Source: Alistipes finegoldii DSM 17242
GTDB lineage: Bacteria; Bacteroidota; Bacteroidia; Bacteroidales; Rikenellaceae
Direction: 5' to 3'
Assembly (NCBI RefSeq): GCF_000265365.1
Contig: NC_018011.1
Span: 2,559,501 to 2,623,500 of the forward strand
Length of the DNA: 64,000 bases
Shown piece by piece: positions 16,764-24,333 of the stretch. The notes beneath the pieces are model-generated. The model saw only the letters and a list, made by a program, of their open reading frames with translations. It ran no database searches and was not told the origin of the DNA. Each line of letters starts with the position of its first letter. The first letter of the stretch is position 1. The position numbers were made by a program, and so were the translations under genes.

Positions 16764-16798
16764 TTTGTTGTGTGAAAACAAATAATTATGTATATTTG
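16764..16798 (+). promoter_or_regulatory. Promoter of the glycerol-1-phosphate dehydrogenase operon
   Basis: TTTGTTG at 16764-16770 and TATATTTG at 16791-16798 with 20 bp between TTG and the -7 box match the Bacteroidota consensus well. The predicted 5' UTR is about 50 nt. A DeoR-type operator could lie here, but I could not pick one out by eye. Confidence 0.68.
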
Positions 16799-16857
16799 CC
16801 TTTGCTTTGGATGCCCTTTTGTCGCTTCTGTGTGAATTAATTCAATCGTTAATAGTA

Positions 16858-18198
16858 ATGAATAAAGTAGAAAGCGCTCTGTCGCGCACGACCGATACCA
16901 AAGCTCTGGTAATCGGAATCGAAACCCTTCCGCGGGTCGCGGATATGTTCAAGGAACTCTTTCCCGGCAGGCGTGCGCTTGTCGTCGCCGATGCCAATAC
17001 GTGGCGGGCGGCCGGAGGCGATGTTCACCGGATTCTGGCTCAGGCGGGTGTTGCGCAGGACGAGCCGCATGTTTTCACCGATCCGAAGCTTTATGCCGAG
17101 TGGACGTTCGTCGAACAGCTGGACGGGGTGCTGTCCCGCACCGACGCCATTCCCGTCGCAGTGGGATCGGGCGTTATCAACGACCTGACCAAACTCTGCT
17201 CGCACCACAACGGGCGCCGCTATATGGTCGTGGGAACCGCGGCGTCGATGGACGGCTATACGGCCTACGGAGCCTCGATCACCAAGGACGGCAACAAACA
17301 GACCTTCGACTGTCCGGCTCCGCTGGGCATGGTGCTCGATCCGACGATCGCCGCCGCCGCGCCTGCGAAAATGTCGGCGTCGGGATATGCCGACCTGATT
17401 GCGAAGATTCCGGCCGGGGCCGATTGGATGCTCGCCGATGCGGTCGGCTCCGAACTGCTCGACGAATTCGCCTTTTCGGTGGTGCAGGACGGACTGAAGG
17501 ACGCCCTCTGCGACCCCGCAGGCGTGCGTGCCGGCAATGTGGCCAAGGTCGAACAGCTGGCCGAAGGTTTGCTGCTGAGCGGTTTCGCGATGCAGGCTAC
17601 GCAGTCGAGCCGCCCCGCGTCGGGCGCCGAACACCAGTTCAGCCACCTTTGGGACATGGAGCACCTCAAATACAACGGCGCATCCGTCTCGCACGGTTTC
17701 AAGGTCGGCATCGGCACGCTGGCTTCGACGGCTTTTATCGAGATGCTGCTCGATACGCCGGTCGAGACGCTCGACGTCGAAAAATGCGTCGCCGCATGGA
17801 AATCGTGGGAGGAGACCGAAAAGGATATCTACCGGATTTTCGACAACGATCCTGAGTTCGTGGCCCGCGGTCTGGTCGAGACCAAAGGCAAGTATGTCGA
17901 TAAGGAGGGGCTGCGCCGCCAGCTGCAGCGTCTGCAGAAGGCGTGGCCCGCGCTGAGCGGCCATATCCGCCGGCAGATCATTCCCTTCGGCGAGGTCCGC
18001 CGCCGTCTCGAACTGGTCGGGGCGCCTTACGAGCCGGAGCATATCGGCGTTTCGCGCGCCAAGTTCCGCGCCAGCTTCGAAAAGATACCCTACATGCGCA
18101 GCCGCTTTACGGTGATCGATATCGCGTTCCGCTGCGGATGGATGGATGAATGGCTCGACAAACTCTTCGGAAAAGGCGGAATTTGGGAAATAAAATAG
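16858..18198 (+). CDS. egsA: sn-glycerol-1-phosphate dehydrogenase
   Basis: 446 residues from the ATG at 16858; an earlier in-frame start at 16807 lies at the predicted transcript start and is unlikely. It interconverts dihydroxyacetone phosphate and sn-glycerol-1-phosphate with NAD(P)H. The family signature is clear: VGSGVINDLTKLCSHHNG for nucleotide binding, then VVGTAASMDGYTAYGASI, KMSASGYADLIAKIPAGADW, and metal ligands around SRPASGAEHQFSHLWDM and SVSHGFKVG. It is the AraM-type bacterial form of an enzyme best known from archaeal lipid synthesis. It is followed by an OPA-type organophosphate transporter and a DeoR-type regulator, and is divergent from the glycerophosphodiesterase operon. 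Confidence 0.9.
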   Translation: MNKVESALSRTTDTKALVIGIETLPRVADMFKELFPGRRALVVADANTWRAAGGDVHRILAQAGVAQDEPHVFTDPKLYAEWTFVEQLDGVLSRTDAIPVAVGSGVINDLTKLCSHHNGRRYMVVGTAASMDGYTAYGASITKDGNKQTFDCPAPLGMVLDPTIAAAAPAKMSASGYADLIAKIPAGADWMLADAVGSELLDEFAFSVVQDGLKDALCDPAGVRAGNVAKVEQLAEGLLLSGFAMQATQSSRPASGAEHQFSHLWDMEHLKYNGASVSHGFKVGIGTLASTAFIEMLLDTPVETLDVEKCVAAWKSWEETEKDIYRIFDNDPEFVARGLVETKGKYVDKEGLRRQLQRLQKAWPALSGHIRRQIIPFGEVRRRLELVGAPYEPEHIGVSRAKFRASFEKIPYMRSRFTVIDIAFRCGWMDEWLDKLFGKGGIWEIK

Positions 18199-18217
18199 CA
18201 TTTGGGAAATAAAGTAG
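18181..18217 (+). repeat. 18-bp tandem direct repeat across the egsA stop
   Basis: ATTTGGGAAATAAAATAG (18181-18198, ending with the egsA stop) is repeated at 18200-18217 with one change (AAGTAG). A perfect -7 box TATATTTG follows at 18218-18225, so the duplication may have placed a TTTG element in front of a second promoter for the transporter gene, although the spacing (13 bp) is short. Confidence 0.75.
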
Positions 18218-18256
18218 TATATTTGCTTTCTGAAACTACTAAACTTTCATTCCGAA

Positions 18257-19711
18257 ATGACTCCTGAACAAACCAAGCGCTTCAAGTACTGGCAGACCCG
18301 TACGATCGTCGCCACGATGATCGGTTACGCGCTCTTTTATTTCGTGCGTAAAAACTTTTCGCTGGCCATGCCCGGCCTTGAGGCCGATCTGGGGATCTCG
18401 AAAACCAGTCTGGGAATTTTCCTGACCCTGAACGGCGTGGTCTACGGACTTTCGCGTTTCGTGAACGGCATTCTGGCCGACCGGATGAACGCCCGCTGGT
18501 ACATGGCTGTCGGACTTGCGCTCTGCGCATTGGCCAACTTCGCCTTCGGATTCGGCGAAGACGTCTCCTACTGGATCACGGGCCAGCACGACGGTTCGCA
18601 GTTCACCAATACGATGATCCTCTTCATGGGTATCATGTGGGTGATAAACGGCATGCTGCAGGGAACGGGATTCCCGCCCTGCGCCCGTCTGCTGACCCAC
18701 TGGATTCCGCCCACGCAGCTGGCGACGAAGATGTCGGTGTGGAATACCTCGCACTCGATCGGGGCCGGTCTGGTCGTGATCCTCTGCGGATATATCATGG
18801 GTACGCTGGGCATGAACGTCTCGGCCGATCCCGACGCCGTGGCGGCCATGGCCGCCAATCTGGGCGTACAGCCCGGTGACGCCGCGGGTATGGAGCGCGT
18901 CATGGCGGCCGCTGCGCATGCCGGGGCGTGGAAATGGTGTTTCTGGATTCCTTCCGCCATTTCGTTCGCAGGCGCTATCGGGCTTGTCGTCTTCCTGCGC
19001 GACACGCCCTCGTCGGTGGGGCTTCCCGAATTGGAGGGCACCGAGGTCAGGAAGGAGAAGAAAGCCGCCAAAGGTGCCGAGCACCGTGCATTCCTGATGA
19101 AGCACGTCTTCAAGAACCCGCTGATCTGGATTCTGGGTTTTGCCAATTTCTTCGTCTATGTCGTCCGCTTTTCGGTCCTCGACTGGGGGCCTTCGCTGCT
19201 GAGCCAGTCGAAGGGCGTCAGCATGGAGCACGCCGGCTGGCTCGTGGCGATGTTCGAGATTGCGGGCATCGTCGGCATGCTGGTCGCCGGCTGGGCGACG
19301 GACAGGTGGCTGAAAGGCCGTGCCCACCGCACCTGCGTATTCTGCATGGCGGGAGCCGCGATTTTCGTCTTCCTCTTCTGGCAGCTGCCCGGTGACGCTC
19401 CCGTCTGGCTGCTCTTCACGACCCTCTGCGCCGCCGGTTTCTGCATCTACGGTCCGCAGGCGCTGATCGGCATCGCCGCGGCGAATCAGGCTACGAAGAA
19501 CGCCGCCGCGACGGCCAACGGTCTTACGGGTCTGTTCGGTTACGCGAGCACCGTCGTTTCGGGTGTCGGACTGGGCTATGTGGCGCAGCATTACGGCTGG
19601 AACTGGGCCTATGTCGGCATCCTCGGCATGGCCGTCGTGGGCATGCTGGTTTTTCTGCTGATGTGGGGCGCCCGCGCCGACGGTTACGATGCCGAACCGG
19701 AGCATGATTAG
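18257..19711 (+). CDS. OPA-type MFS transporter, probably glycerol-3-phosphate/organophosphate
   Basis: 484 residues with twelve predicted membrane helices. The organophosphate:phosphate antiporter group is indicated by the start YWQTRTIVATMIGYALFYFVRKNFSLAMPG, shown here in part as GYALFYFVRKNFSLAMPGL. GVVYGLSRFVNGILADRMNAR after helix 2 and QGTGFPPCARLLTHW in helix 4 support it, as in GlpT/UhpT/UhpC. Family members exchange glycerol-3-phosphate or hexose phosphates for phosphate across the inner membrane. It lies 58 nt downstream of egsA in the same direction, which favours a glycerol-phosphate substrate. Confidence 0.85.
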   Translation: MTPEQTKRFKYWQTRTIVATMIGYALFYFVRKNFSLAMPGLEADLGISKTSLGIFLTLNGVVYGLSRFVNGILADRMNARWYMAVGLALCALANFAFGFGEDVSYWITGQHDGSQFTNTMILFMGIMWVINGMLQGTGFPPCARLLTHWIPPTQLATKMSVWNTSHSIGAGLVVILCGYIMGTLGMNVSADPDAVAAMAANLGVQPGDAAGMERVMAAAAHAGAWKWCFWIPSAISFAGAIGLVVFLRDTPSSVGLPELEGTEVRKEKKAAKGAEHRAFLMKHVFKNPLIWILGFANFFVYVVRFSVLDWGPSLLSQSKGVSMEHAGWLVAMFEIAGIVGMLVAGWATDRWLKGRAHRTCVFCMAGAAIFVFLFWQLPGDAPVWLLFTTLCAAGFCIYGPQALIGIAAANQATKNAAATANGLTGLFGYASTVVSGVGLGYVAQHYGWNWAYVGILGMAVVGMLVFLLMWGARADGYDAEPEHD

Positions 19712-19794
19712 ACGTGTTTGTCCCGTACGGGAAAACGATATGGACTTTCGGGTTCGAAAGTGTCCGGAGCCGGTTGCGGTTTCGGATACTTTAT

Positions 19795-19826
19795 TTTGAA
19801 ATCTGAGAAAAAAATTGTTACCTTTG
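19795..19826 (+). promoter_or_regulatory. Promoter of the DeoR-type regulator gene
   Basis: TTTG at 19795-19798 and TACCTTTG at 19819-19826 with 20 bp spacing fit the consensus. The regulator ATG is 30 bp downstream of the -7 box, so it can be transcribed separately from the transporter. Confidence 0.65.
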
Positions 19827-19855
19827 TTCAATTAACTGCTAAAAGACAGAGTGAT

Positions 19856-20629
19856 ATGCTGAGTATTGCCGAACGACACAAATACATCCTCGATAACCTG
19901 AACAAATACGGGTTCGTGCGTATTACCGACGTCGCCAACGAACTGGGGGTTACGAAAGTGACGATCCGCAAGGATGTCAAGATACTGGAAAGCAAAGGGT
20001 TGCTTTACAAAGTGCACGGCAGCGCCCGTCCCGCCAACCCCCATGTGGCCGATATGGACGTGCATGTCAAGGACAACATCAACCGCGACTCCAAGCGGCT
20101 TATCGCCCAGCGCGCCCTCGAACTGCTGGAGGATAACGATTCGATCATCGTCGCTTCCGGCTCGACGATCTATGCCTTTGCCGAGGAGATCAAGGCGCGC
20201 CAGTGGCATCACCTGAACATCGTTACGCCCTTCCTGCGGCTGGGCGTGCTGCTCAACGAGGCGGAAAATGTCAATGTCGTGCAGCTGGGCGGCACGGTGC
20301 ACAAGAAGTCGCTGTCGGTGCTGGGCGAGGAGGCCGCGCGTTCGCTCGACGACTGCATCTGCTCGAAGCTTTTCTTCGGCGTGGACGGCATCGACCTCGA
20401 ACACGGCATCACGACCTCCACGATCGACGAGGCGAAGCTCACGCGCAAGATGATGAAGGCGTCGTCGCAGAATATCGTGCTGGCCGACTCTTCGAAATTC
20501 GGACAGCGCGGCTTCGGACGCATCTGCGCGCTGGAGGACATAGACGTCATTATTACCGACGACCGGATTTCCGAACAGATGGTCGCCATCGTCGAGGAGG
20601 CGGGCGTGGACCTGATTATCGTCAAGTAG
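19856..20629 (+). CDS. DeoR/GlpR family transcriptional regulator
   Basis: 257 residues. The N-terminal winged helix-turn-helix (ERHKYILDNLNKYGFVRITD, then VANELGVTKVTIRKDVKIL) is followed by a DeoR effector domain of the ribose-5-phosphate-isomerase-like fold. Typical motifs are DSIIVASGSTIYAFAEEI, LGGTVHKKSLSVLGEEAA, KLFFGVDGIDLEHGITT and NIVLADSSKFGQRGFGRI. DeoR-family repressors usually bind phosphorylated sugars or glycerol phosphate. The position after egsA and the OPA transporter suggests it controls this glycerol-phosphate region and perhaps the divergent operon. Confidence 0.92.
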   Translation: MLSIAERHKYILDNLNKYGFVRITDVANELGVTKVTIRKDVKILESKGLLYKVHGSARPANPHVADMDVHVKDNINRDSKRLIAQRALELLEDNDSIIVASGSTIYAFAEEIKARQWHHLNIVTPFLRLGVLLNEAENVNVVQLGGTVHKKSLSVLGEEAARSLDDCICSKLFFGVDGIDLEHGITTSTIDEAKLTRKMMKASSQNIVLADSSKFGQRGFGRICALEDIDVIITDDRISEQMVAIVEEAGVDLIIVK

Positions 20630-20678
20630 GGCTGTCGCCAACCGGGAAAATGACAGGCGCGCCCTGCGTGCGAAAAAC

Positions 20679-20710
20679 AGAGGCGGTTCCGAAATTTCGG
20701 AGCCGCCTCT
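20679..20710. terminator. Bidirectional intrinsic terminator
   Basis: A 15-bp stem (AGAGGCGG-T-TCCGAAA with TTTCGGA-G-CCGCCTCT) lies between the regulator stop at 20629 and the convergent surface-protein stop at 20733. On the minus strand it is followed by GTTTTTCG, a T tract, so it should work best for the lipoprotein gene. Confidence 0.75.
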
Positions 20711-20732
20711 ACTTTGTCGGAAGGCAGGAGGG

Positions 20733-22502
20733 TTATTTGGTCCATGCGGCGTAGCCGCTGCCGATCGCGTCCCAGTCGGTCAGCGCCGTGCATCCGCGGA
20801 AGCAGGTGCCGAAACTCTTCGGCGCGGTGAATGCGTCGGGGTGGAGCGAACGTTCGTAGATGTGTACTTTCACGCCGTCGATGGTCGTGTAGGGCGATTC
20901 GACGGCGAGTTTGGCCGCATCGCGGAATGTGCCGCTGAAGTCGGTGACCTTACGGCTGTCGTCGAACATGTCGGCGGGAACGCTCACAAGTTCGGTGCAG
21001 TTTGCCAGAAGCCATTTGTAGGAAGTGACGTTGGTGCACCCTTTGAATACGTTTCTGCCCACTTTCGTCAGGGCTTTGTTGCCGAAGAAACAGCTTCGGA
21101 AAATGTCGGCCGACGTACATCCTGCGAAAAATTCGTCGGGAATCTCTTTGAGTGCGGTGCAGCCGTAGAAAGTCTCCTCGAAGTTCGTGGCGTTGGCTAG
21201 TCCCTTGAACAGGCCCGCAGGCAGCGTTTCGAAGGCCGTATTTCCGGAGAAGGTGTATTTCAGCGTCGTGATCTGGGGGCTTCGGGCGAAAAATCCGGCC
21301 GGAACGGTTTTGAGCTGCTTGCAGTGGGCGAGGAAGCTTTGCAGCGACGTGACGTTTTTGAGCGGGGCGAGCAGATTTTCGGGAACCGACGTGAGCGAGG
21401 CGCATTTGGTGAAACATCCCAATACGTCGGTGACCTTGTCGCAGCCGCTGAACAACGAGGCCGGAATGGTTTGCAGGCCGCTGCAGCCTTCGAATGCGTA
21501 TTTGAACGTGGTTACCTCGGCGAACGAGTCGGTCGTGTTTTCGGGGAGCGTTTTCAGGTTGGAGCAGAGGTAGAACGCATAGTACATCGAGGTCAGGTTT
21601 ACGTTGCCCCATTGTTTGACGGCCGTCAGGTAGCTGCGGGAGGTTTCGGAGTGTCCCTGCAGGCTGTAGAGTTGTTCCACCGAACCGGATACGGACACTT
21701 CGTAGACGCCCGCTTCCGCATATTCGTAATTTATCAGGCTGCCCGTCGCGGGGTTGAGGGTCAGGGCGAGTTTCTCGCTGTATCCGTCGCCGTAATCGAC
21801 CGTGCAGTCGATGGCGCCGGAGAGCGGCAGTATGATCTTGCCGCCTGCCGGGACGGTGTATTCGAGGATGAGCGACGGAGGACCTTGGGTGACGTTGATG
21901 GCGGCCGACACCTCGGCGGGGTTGTCCTTGCAGCCGGTGGTGACCGTCACCACGGCCGGCCGGTTTCCGCCGTCGGGATTGGGCGACGCCGTGAGGCGGA
22001 GTTTGTCGCCCTCTTTGGAGATCGTTATCCATCCTGCGTCGCAGGCGGCGTCCCATCGCTCCTGATTCGTGGTTACCGTGATGGGGTCAATTCCCCCCCC
22101 CTCGTTGGTGAACTCCGCCGTATTGCTTTCCAGACTCAGGGTCGGCGCGATGCCTTGTTCGACCGTGATTTTGCCGATGACGCTTTCGCCGTTCATGATG
22201 GAGATTGCGGCGTTGCGCAGCTCCTCGGCGTTCTCTTCGATTTCGACCGTCAGTCGATCCCCCGACAGGACGGCCGTACACCACGACCGGTCGGATTCCG
22301 GCACGGCTTCGAAATTCTTTTCCATGGTGAGGACGAACTGGCCTGCATGGTGTGTCGCGGTTATCGCGGCAGAGGTTCCGTCTTGTGAAATTTTGACATC
22401 CGAATCGGGCGAACTGAATTTGACCGCCGGATTCGGGGTGTCGTCTTCCGAGCATGCGCCGCTGAATAGCAGCAGGCATAGCAGTGCATAAAACTGTCTC
22501 AT
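20733..22502 (-). CDS. BACON-domain, BspA-like leucine-rich-repeat surface lipoprotein
   Basis: 589 residues from the ATG at 22502. The lipobox is LLLFSGAC (Cys about residue 17), followed by SEDD, so probably outer-membrane exposed. Two BACON-type modules span about 30-200; the second has the usual WDAACDAGWITISKEGDKL and ends in INVTQG. A short PKD-like segment (DCTVDYGDGYSEKLAL) precedes a long C-terminal array of BspA/LRR_5 repeats (about 275-589) with the recurring pattern F.GCxxLxxIPxxLFxGC. Similar proteins bind glycans, mucin or matrix proteins; the ligand is unknown. The coding strand contains a run of nine G residues at 22093-22101. A TATATTTG -7 box lies at the complement of 22538-22545. 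Confidence 0.85.
   Translation of the reverse strand: MRQFYALLCLLLFSGACSEDDTPNPAVKFSSPDSDVKISQDGTSAAITATHHAGQFVLTMEKNFEAVPESDRSWCTAVLSGDRLTVEIEENAEELRNAAISIMNGESVIGKITVEQGIAPTLSLESNTAEFTNEGGGIDPITVTTNQERWDAACDAGWITISKEGDKLRLTASPNPDGGNRPAVVTVTTGCKDNPAEVSAAINVTQGPPSLILEYTVPAGGKIILPLSGAIDCTVDYGDGYSEKLALTLNPATGSLINYEYAEAGVYEVSVSGSVEQLYSLQGHSETSRSYLTAVKQWGNVNLTSMYYAFYLCSNLKTLPENTTDSFAEVTTFKYAFEGCSGLQTIPASLFSGCDKVTDVLGCFTKCASLTSVPENLLAPLKNVTSLQSFLAHCKQLKTVPAGFFARSPQITTLKYTFSGNTAFETLPAGLFKGLANATNFEETFYGCTALKEIPDEFFAGCTSADIFRSCFFGNKALTKVGRNVFKGCTNVTSYKWLLANCTELVSVPADMFDDSRKVTDFSGTFRDAAKLAVESPYTTIDGVKVHIYERSLHPDAFTAPKSFGTCFRGCTALTDWDAIGSGYAAWTK
22093..22101 (-). repeat. G9 homopolymer within the surface lipoprotein gene
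   Basis: Nine consecutive C on the + strand (G9 on the coding strand) encode the Gly-Gly-Gly in TNEGGGIDPI near residue 135. The frame is open at this length. Gain or loss of one base would truncate the protein before its second BACON module and the LRR array. Confidence 0.9.
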
Positions 22503-22731
22503 AACAATGGGATTAAAGTTTGACATGAAGATCGTTTCAAATATAATGAAATTTTTTCGTCATCGGTAGAAATAATTGTGCTTTTTTGTCGCAGGGCGCG
22601 TATTGTTTATTTTAGGTCGGGGTGTGCGGAGACCTTCCTGCACCGGGAGTGCGGGGCGCAGCGGCATGGACGGACGAATCCGCGGCCCGGCCCGGTGTGT
22701 GCGGATTGTTGAAAATTTTTCCGGCAAAGTT

Positions 22732-22762
22732 TTGCACGCCCCGTAAAAATGTCCTACCTTTG
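22732..22762 (+). promoter_or_regulatory. Promoter of the pyrimidine operon
   Basis: TTG at 22732-22734 and TACCTTTG at 22755-22762, 20 bp apart, match the Bacteroidota consensus. The expected start near 22769 gives a leader of about 160 nt before pyrC, holding the 34-codon ORF and the terminator. The region 22546-22731 shows no gene or RNA I can support. Confidence 0.75.
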
Positions 22763-22790
22763 TCCTCAATTACAGCGATTCCGAATACCT

Positions 22791-22895
22791 ATGAATTGTA
22801 ACCCCCTCATATCGTCAGCGCAGGCATTCTGGCAGCAGGACTATTGGTCGGGCGACGTGTCTCCGGTTTTCGGTAATTTTGTTTTATTAGGGTAA
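22791..22895 (+). CDS. 34-residue leader peptide of the pyrimidine operon (PyrL-like in position)
   Basis: A small ORF starts about 22 nt after the predicted transcript start. It reads MNCNPLISSAQAFWQQDYW and continues SGDVSPVFGNFVLLG before TAA at 22893-22895. That stop lies inside the 5' arm of the intrinsic terminator at 22889-22911. The transcript just before the hairpin is U-rich (TTTTCGGTAATTTTGTTTTA). E. coli pyrBI uses the same geometry: low UTP stalls polymerase in a U-rich stretch, the ribosome on the pyrL leader ORF catches up, and the terminator cannot fold. No sequence similarity to E. coli PyrL is claimed. Short ORFs arise by chance, so support comes from placement. Confidence 0.65.
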   Translation: MNCNPLISSAQAFWQQDYWSGDVSPVFGNFVLLG

Positions 22896-22919
22896 CTGTT
22901 TCGGTTGCCCTATTTTTTT
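22889..22919 (+). terminator. Intrinsic terminator/attenuator upstream of pyrC
   Basis: AGGGTAAC (22889-22896) pairs with GTTGCCCT (22904-22911) as an 8-bp stem with one G-T pair and a 7-nt loop, followed by A and seven T. It sits 13 nt before the pyrC ATG and after the operon promoter, so it must be bypassed for expression. That is the arrangement of a transcription attenuator. Confidence 0.8.
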
Positions 22920-22931
22920 ACGCTCGTACAG

Positions 22932-24200
22932 ATGAAGACACTTTATACCAATGCCGTGATCTACACCGGCGGCCGTTTTGCGGCCGGGGAGTTCGCCGTC
23001 GAGGGAGGCCGCATCGTGCCCGTCGCGGGCGCGGCGCCCGACCGGACCGTGGACCTCGGCGGCCGGCATGTGATTCCGGGACTCGTGGACGTGCACGTCC
23101 ACCTGCGCGAACCGGGATTTTCGCAGAAGGAGACCATCGCCTCCGGAACGGCCGCGGCCGCACGGGGCGGATACACGACGGTCTGTTCGATGCCGAACCT
23201 GAACCCTGCGCCCGATGCGCCCGATACGCTTCGTGCGCAGGCCGAGATCATCCGCCGCGACGCCGTGGTGCGGGTCGTGCCTTACGGCTGTATCACGATG
23301 GGACAGCGGGGTGCCGGCGAGCTGGTCGATTTCGCGGCCCTCGCGCCCGATGTTGTCGGCTTCTCGGACGACGGCCGCGGCGTGCAGTCCGACGAACTGA
23401 TGGAGGAGGCGATGCGCCGGGCGGCAAAAGCCGGCCGGCCGGTCGTGGCCCACTGCGAGGTGGACGACCTGCTGCGGGGCGGCTATATCCACGACGGCGA
23501 ATACTGCCGTGCGCACGGGCACAAGGGTATCTGCTCCGAGAGCGAGTGGAAGCAGGTGGAACGCGACATCGCGCTGGCCGAAAAGACCGGTTGCCAGTAT
23601 CACGTCTGCCACGTCTCGACCAAGGAGAGCGTCGAGCTGGTACGGCGTGCGAAGGCCCGCGGCGTGCGTGTGAGCTGCGAAACGGCGCCGCATTATCTGC
23701 TGCTCTGCGACGAGGATTTGCAGGAGGACGGACGCTTCAAGATGAATCCGCCGCTGCGCAGCCGCGAAGACCGCGACGCGCTGATCGCGGGCGTCGCGGA
23801 CGGTACGATTGAGGTGATCGCCACCGACCATGCGCCCCATACCGCCGAAGAGAAGTCGCGCGGACTGGCCGGCAGCGCCATGGGAATCGTGGGCTTGGAG
23901 TGCGCTTTCCCGCTGATGTATAAATATATGGTGTTGCCGGGAACGCTCACGCTCGAAAAGCTTGTCGCGCTGATGTCCGACAATCCCCGCCGGATATTCG
24001 GTCTGGGCGGCGGCCTGAACGTCGGCGGCGAAGCCGACTTCACGGTGCTCGCCCTCGGCGCACAGTACGAGATAGACCCTGCGGCGTTCCTCTCGAAGGG
24101 CCGCGCCACGCCTTTCGCCGGCTGGCCGGTGCAGGGCCGCGCCGTGCTGACGGTCGTCGGGGGCCGGGAGGCATACCGGGATGATGGATTGCAGTTGTGA
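22932..24200 (+). CDS. pyrC: Dihydroorotase
   Basis: 422 residues from the ATG at 22932. It cyclises N-carbamoyl-L-aspartate to dihydroorotate, step 3 of UMP synthesis, in the cytosol. Type I amidohydrolase motifs are present: the metal-binding DVHVHLREPGFSQKETI near residue 50, VVAHCEVDDLL, YHVCHVSTKESVELVR, CETAPHYLLL, NPPLRSREDRDAL and the catalytic Asp in EVIATDHAPHTAEEK. It is the first gene of the operon, 13 nt after the attenuator. Confidence 0.95.
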   Translation: MKTLYTNAVIYTGGRFAAGEFAVEGGRIVPVAGAAPDRTVDLGGRHVIPGLVDVHVHLREPGFSQKETIASGTAAAARGGYTTVCSMPNLNPAPDAPDTLRAQAEIIRRDAVVRVVPYGCITMGQRGAGELVDFAALAPDVVGFSDDGRGVQSDELMEEAMRRAAKAGRPVVAHCEVDDLLRGGYIHDGEYCRAHGHKGICSESEWKQVERDIALAEKTGCQYHVCHVSTKESVELVRRAKARGVRVSCETAPHYLLLCDEDLQEDGRFKMNPPLRSREDRDALIAGVADGTIEVIATDHAPHTAEEKSRGLAGSAMGIVGLECAFPLMYKYMVLPGTLTLEKLVALMSDNPRRIFGLGGGLNVGGEADFTVLALGAQYEIDPAAFLSKGRATPFAGWPVQGRAVLTVVGGREAYRDDGLQL

Positions 24201-24242
24201 AGTCTCCCTTCTCAAAGGAAGATTTAGCGGGATTATAGATAT
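24200..24242 (+). repeat. Diverged palindromic repeat element, copy 1
   Basis: A 43-bp stretch right after the pyrC stop contains an imperfect palindrome (CTCCCTTCTCAAAGGAAG). It aligns over its full length with the complement of 57526-57571 between purH and purD (about 35 of 43 positions identical by eye). The rest of the 133-bp pyrC-carA gap shows nothing further. Confidence 0.7.
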
Positions 24243-24333
24243 GCCGGGTTTCATATGGAGCGGAATCCGGATCGACAGAACGAAACAAATCCATAAAAAG
24301 GGGCGATGCGAAAAGCCCGTACCGAAAATAAAT

